Part shown: positions 4,831-6,244 of the stretch, piece after piece
Layout of the letters: the number at the start of each line of letters is the position of its first letter
Position numbering within the stretch: the first letter of the stretch is position 1
Assembly (NCBI GenBank): GCA_937875605.1
Contig: CALLXZ010000425.1
Location: 1 to 6,244, forward strand
Reading direction: 5' to 3'
Source of the DNA: an uncultured Moheibacter sp.
GTDB lineage: Bacteria > Bacteroidota > Bacteroidia > Flavobacteriales > Weeksellaceae
DNA: 6,244 bases
Position numbers and translations under genes: made by a program
Notes under the pieces: generated by a model
What the model was told of the DNA's origin: nothing
The model's input: only the letters and a program-made list of their open reading frames with translations
Database searches by the model: none

Positions 4831-5748
4831 ATGTCGGATTTGCTTGTTGCAAAAGGATTAACCAAACAATACGGAAATAAAATTGCCTTAAATAATTTTG
4901 ATTTAACCATACCGGAAGGCTCTATCTACGGACTTCTAGGTCCCAATGGTGCCGGAAAAACTACTTTTTTGCGTATCATCAACCAAATTACTGCGCCCGA
5001 TAAAGGCTCGGTTACCGTTGCCGGAAAACCACTGGATAAATCCGTCATTTCGATGGTGGGTTATATGCCGGAAGAACGCGGTTTGTATAACAATATGAAA
5101 ATCGGAGAACAAGCACTTTATTTTGCTAAACTTAAGGGACTTTCCAATGTTGATGCACATAAAAAAACGAAATACTGGTTTGAAAAATTGGGAATTCTGG
5201 AATGGTGGGATAAAAAACTGACCGAATTATCCAAAGGAATGGGACAAAAAGTCCAGTTCGTTATCACTGTTTTGCATGATCCGGAATTATTGATTTTTGA
5301 TGAGCCCTTCAGTGGATTTGATCCGGTCAATGCGCAAATCATCGCCAATGAAATTATGGAACTTCGCGACAAAGGAACGACCATTATTTTTTCTACGCAC
5401 CGTATGGAATCGGTCGAGGAAATGTGCGATCACATTGCGCTGATTAATTTGTCCAATAAAGTTTTGGACGGCGAAATCAACCAAATCAAACATCAGTTCA
5501 AATCGGGGAAATATTTCGCAGAGGTTGAAAATGTTTCTTTAGAAAATCAAAATCGTTTCAAATCCGAATTTGATGTCGAAGTCGTTTCCAATACCGATCA
5601 TTCGTTCCAATTCAATATCGCAAAACCGGAAAATTTATCTTCCAACGATTTACTTTTTAAATTAACCGAATTGGGACAAATTGCCCAGTTCAAAGAAGCG
5701 ATTCCTTCTATGAATGAAGTATTTCTAAAAGCTGTAAAAAATAATTAA
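4831..5748 (+). CDS. ABC transporter ATP-binding protein, NatA-like, with C-terminal DUF4162-type domain
   Basis: The product is the 305-residue ATPase of an ABC-2 type exporter. Walker A is GPNGAGKTT (37-45, Lys43). The signature loop is LSKGMGQK (133-140) instead of LSGGQ. Walker B is LLIFDEP (153-159) with catalytic Glu158, the D-loop is SGFDP (161-165) and the switch His is 190 in STHRMES. Where the Q-loop Gln normally sits the sequence is GYMPEERGLY (77-86), a variant typical of this NatA-like group. Residues about 220-305 form a C-terminal domain like DUF4162, common in bacterial drug, sodium or lipid exporters. The protein is cytoplasmic and should dimerise at the inner membrane with the permease starting 47 bases downstream. 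The substrate cannot be told. The ATG at 4831 gives the standard start just before the first strand (LLVAKGLTKQYG). No clear promoter is seen in the 104 bases upstream. Confidence 0.96.
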   Translation: MSDLLVAKGLTKQYGNKIALNNFDLTIPEGSIYGLLGPNGAGKTTFLRIINQITAPDKGSVTVAGKPLDKSVISMVGYMPEERGLYNNMKIGEQALYFAKLKGLSNVDAHKKTKYWFEKLGILEWWDKKLTELSKGMGQKVQFVITVLHDPELLIFDEPFSGFDPVNAQIIANEIMELRDKGTTIIFSTHRMESVEEMCDHIALINLSNKVLDGEINQIKHQFKSGKYFAEVENVSLENQNRFKSEFDVEVVSNTDHSFQFNIAKPENLSSNDLLFKLTELGQIAQFKEAIPSMNEVFLKAVKNN

Positions 5749-5780
5749 TTACTTATCACAACCGTCACTGTCGAACTGCT

Positions 5781-5792
5781 AAATTCGAATTT
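5781..5792. repeat. 12-bp perfect palindrome just upstream of the permease start
   Basis: AAATTCGAATTT is self-complementary and ends three bases before the permease ATG at 5796, in the 47-base gap after the ATPase gene. In RNA the arms would need a loop, leaving only a short weak hairpin, so a terminator is unlikely. It could be a protein-binding site or affect initiation at the permease start; chance is possible. Confidence 0.3.
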
Positions 5793-5795
5793 AAT

Positions 5796-6244
5796 ATGAA
5801 CCAAATATTACTCGTTGCCAAAAGAGAATTTCTAACGCAAGCCAAAAATAAAACCTTCATCATCATGACCATTCTCTCTCCCTTATTTTTGGTGGGAATT
5901 ATCGGGATTATCGCATGGATGATATCTGCCAATACAGATCAGAAAACCATTGCGGTTGTGGATGAAAGCCATGAATTTGCAACAGCATTAGTTTCGGGTG
6001 AAAATGAAATTTATAATTTTTACGGTCAAAAAGACCTGAAAGGAATTAAAGATTCACTTCTCACGAGTAAAACGATGAACGGTATTCTGGTCATCCCTAA
6101 ATTCGATAAAAATAATCCGGGCGAATTAGATAAAAAAATTGAACTGACAACCAATGGAAATATCGGTGTCGGCTTCAAAGAAAAATTAGAACGAAAACTC
6201 AGCAAACGCATCGAAGAATTAAAAATGCAACAAGCCGGAATTTC
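5796..6244 (+). CDS. ABC-2 type transporter permease, NatB-like, N-terminal part only
   Basis: The frame opens with ATG at 5796 and stays open to the window end (149 complete codons), so the C-terminal membrane domain is missing here. It begins MNQILLVAKREFLTQAKNK, the amphipathic start typical of NatB/ABC2_membrane_3 permeases. One transmembrane helix follows at about 21-45 (FIIMTILSPLFLVGIIGIIA). The rest is the start of the large extracytoplasmic domain between helices 1 and 2: IAVVDES (52-58), NGILVIP (95-101) and a Lys/Glu-rich helix at about 125-145. The usual family member has about 400 residues with five more helices near the C-terminus, which should lie just downstream. It pairs with the ATPase 47 bases upstream to form an exporter. 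The ATG at 5796 is the first in frame and gives the expected N-terminus. Confidence 0.93.
   Translation, partial: MNQILLVAKREFLTQAKNKTFIIMTILSPLFLVGIIGIIAWMISANTDQKTIAVVDESHEFATALVSGENEIYNFYGQKDLKGIKDSLLTSKTMNGILVIPKFDKNNPGELDKKIELTTNGNIGVGFKEKLERKLSKRIEELKMQQAGI

Noticed and set aside
4936..5493. Three overlapping minus-strand frames opposite the ABC ATPase
   Set aside because: They mirror the ATPase coding sequence; their residues are explained by reverse reading of Walker A to Walker B codons.
6026..6211. A 61-codon minus-strand frame opposite the permease
   Set aside because: The plus-strand frame is a clear ABC-2 permease following its ATPase; the antisense frame is low-complexity Ser/Leu/Phe.

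Overview
The window looks like chromosomal DNA of a Bacteroidota bacterium, most likely class Flavobacteriia. The sequence is AT-rich, start codons are preceded by A/T-rich leaders with no Shine-Dalgarno sequence, and some promoter-like sites fit the Bacteroidota pattern (TTTG around -33, TAnnTTTG around -7). The protein types (flavobacterial-style class I aminotransferase, type I MurB, NatA/NatB-like exporter) agree. I cannot name a genus. I see no rRNA, tRNA, CRISPR, insertion sequence or phage module.

The left half (1-3593) reads on the minus strand. In transcription order it holds a PLP-dependent class I aminotransferase (3593-2394), murB for peptidoglycan precursor synthesis (2394-1378; its ATG overlaps the aminotransferase stop in a TAATG junction), a 107-base AT-rich gap with a plausible promoter, and a class I SAM-dependent methyltransferase (1270 to beyond base 1, C-terminus missing).

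A 108-base divergent intergenic region (3594-3701) holds a 16-bp perfect AT palindrome and a -35/-10-like pair. To its right, on the plus strand, is a run of three small envelope-associated genes: a YtxH-domain protein (3702-4016), a two-helix holin-superfamily-III/YqjE-like membrane protein (4063-4407) and an unrecognised small protein with a C-terminal hydrophobic helix (4397-4726). The layout resembles the enterobacterial yqjD-yqjE-yqjK cluster. A strong intrinsic terminator straddles the end of the YtxH gene with its stop codon in the loop, and a consensus -7 element lies just after it, so the next two genes are probably also transcribed on their own.

The right end (4831-6244) carries an ABC-2 exporter pair: a NatA-like ATPase and the first 149 residues of a NatB-like permease, 47 bases apart and surely one operon.

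Most of the window is ordinary core genome. The points most worth a second look are the terminator with the stop codon in its loop, the small-gene trio with its unrecognised third member, and the internally duplicated N-terminal region of the methyltransferase. I did not find a clearly new biological system.
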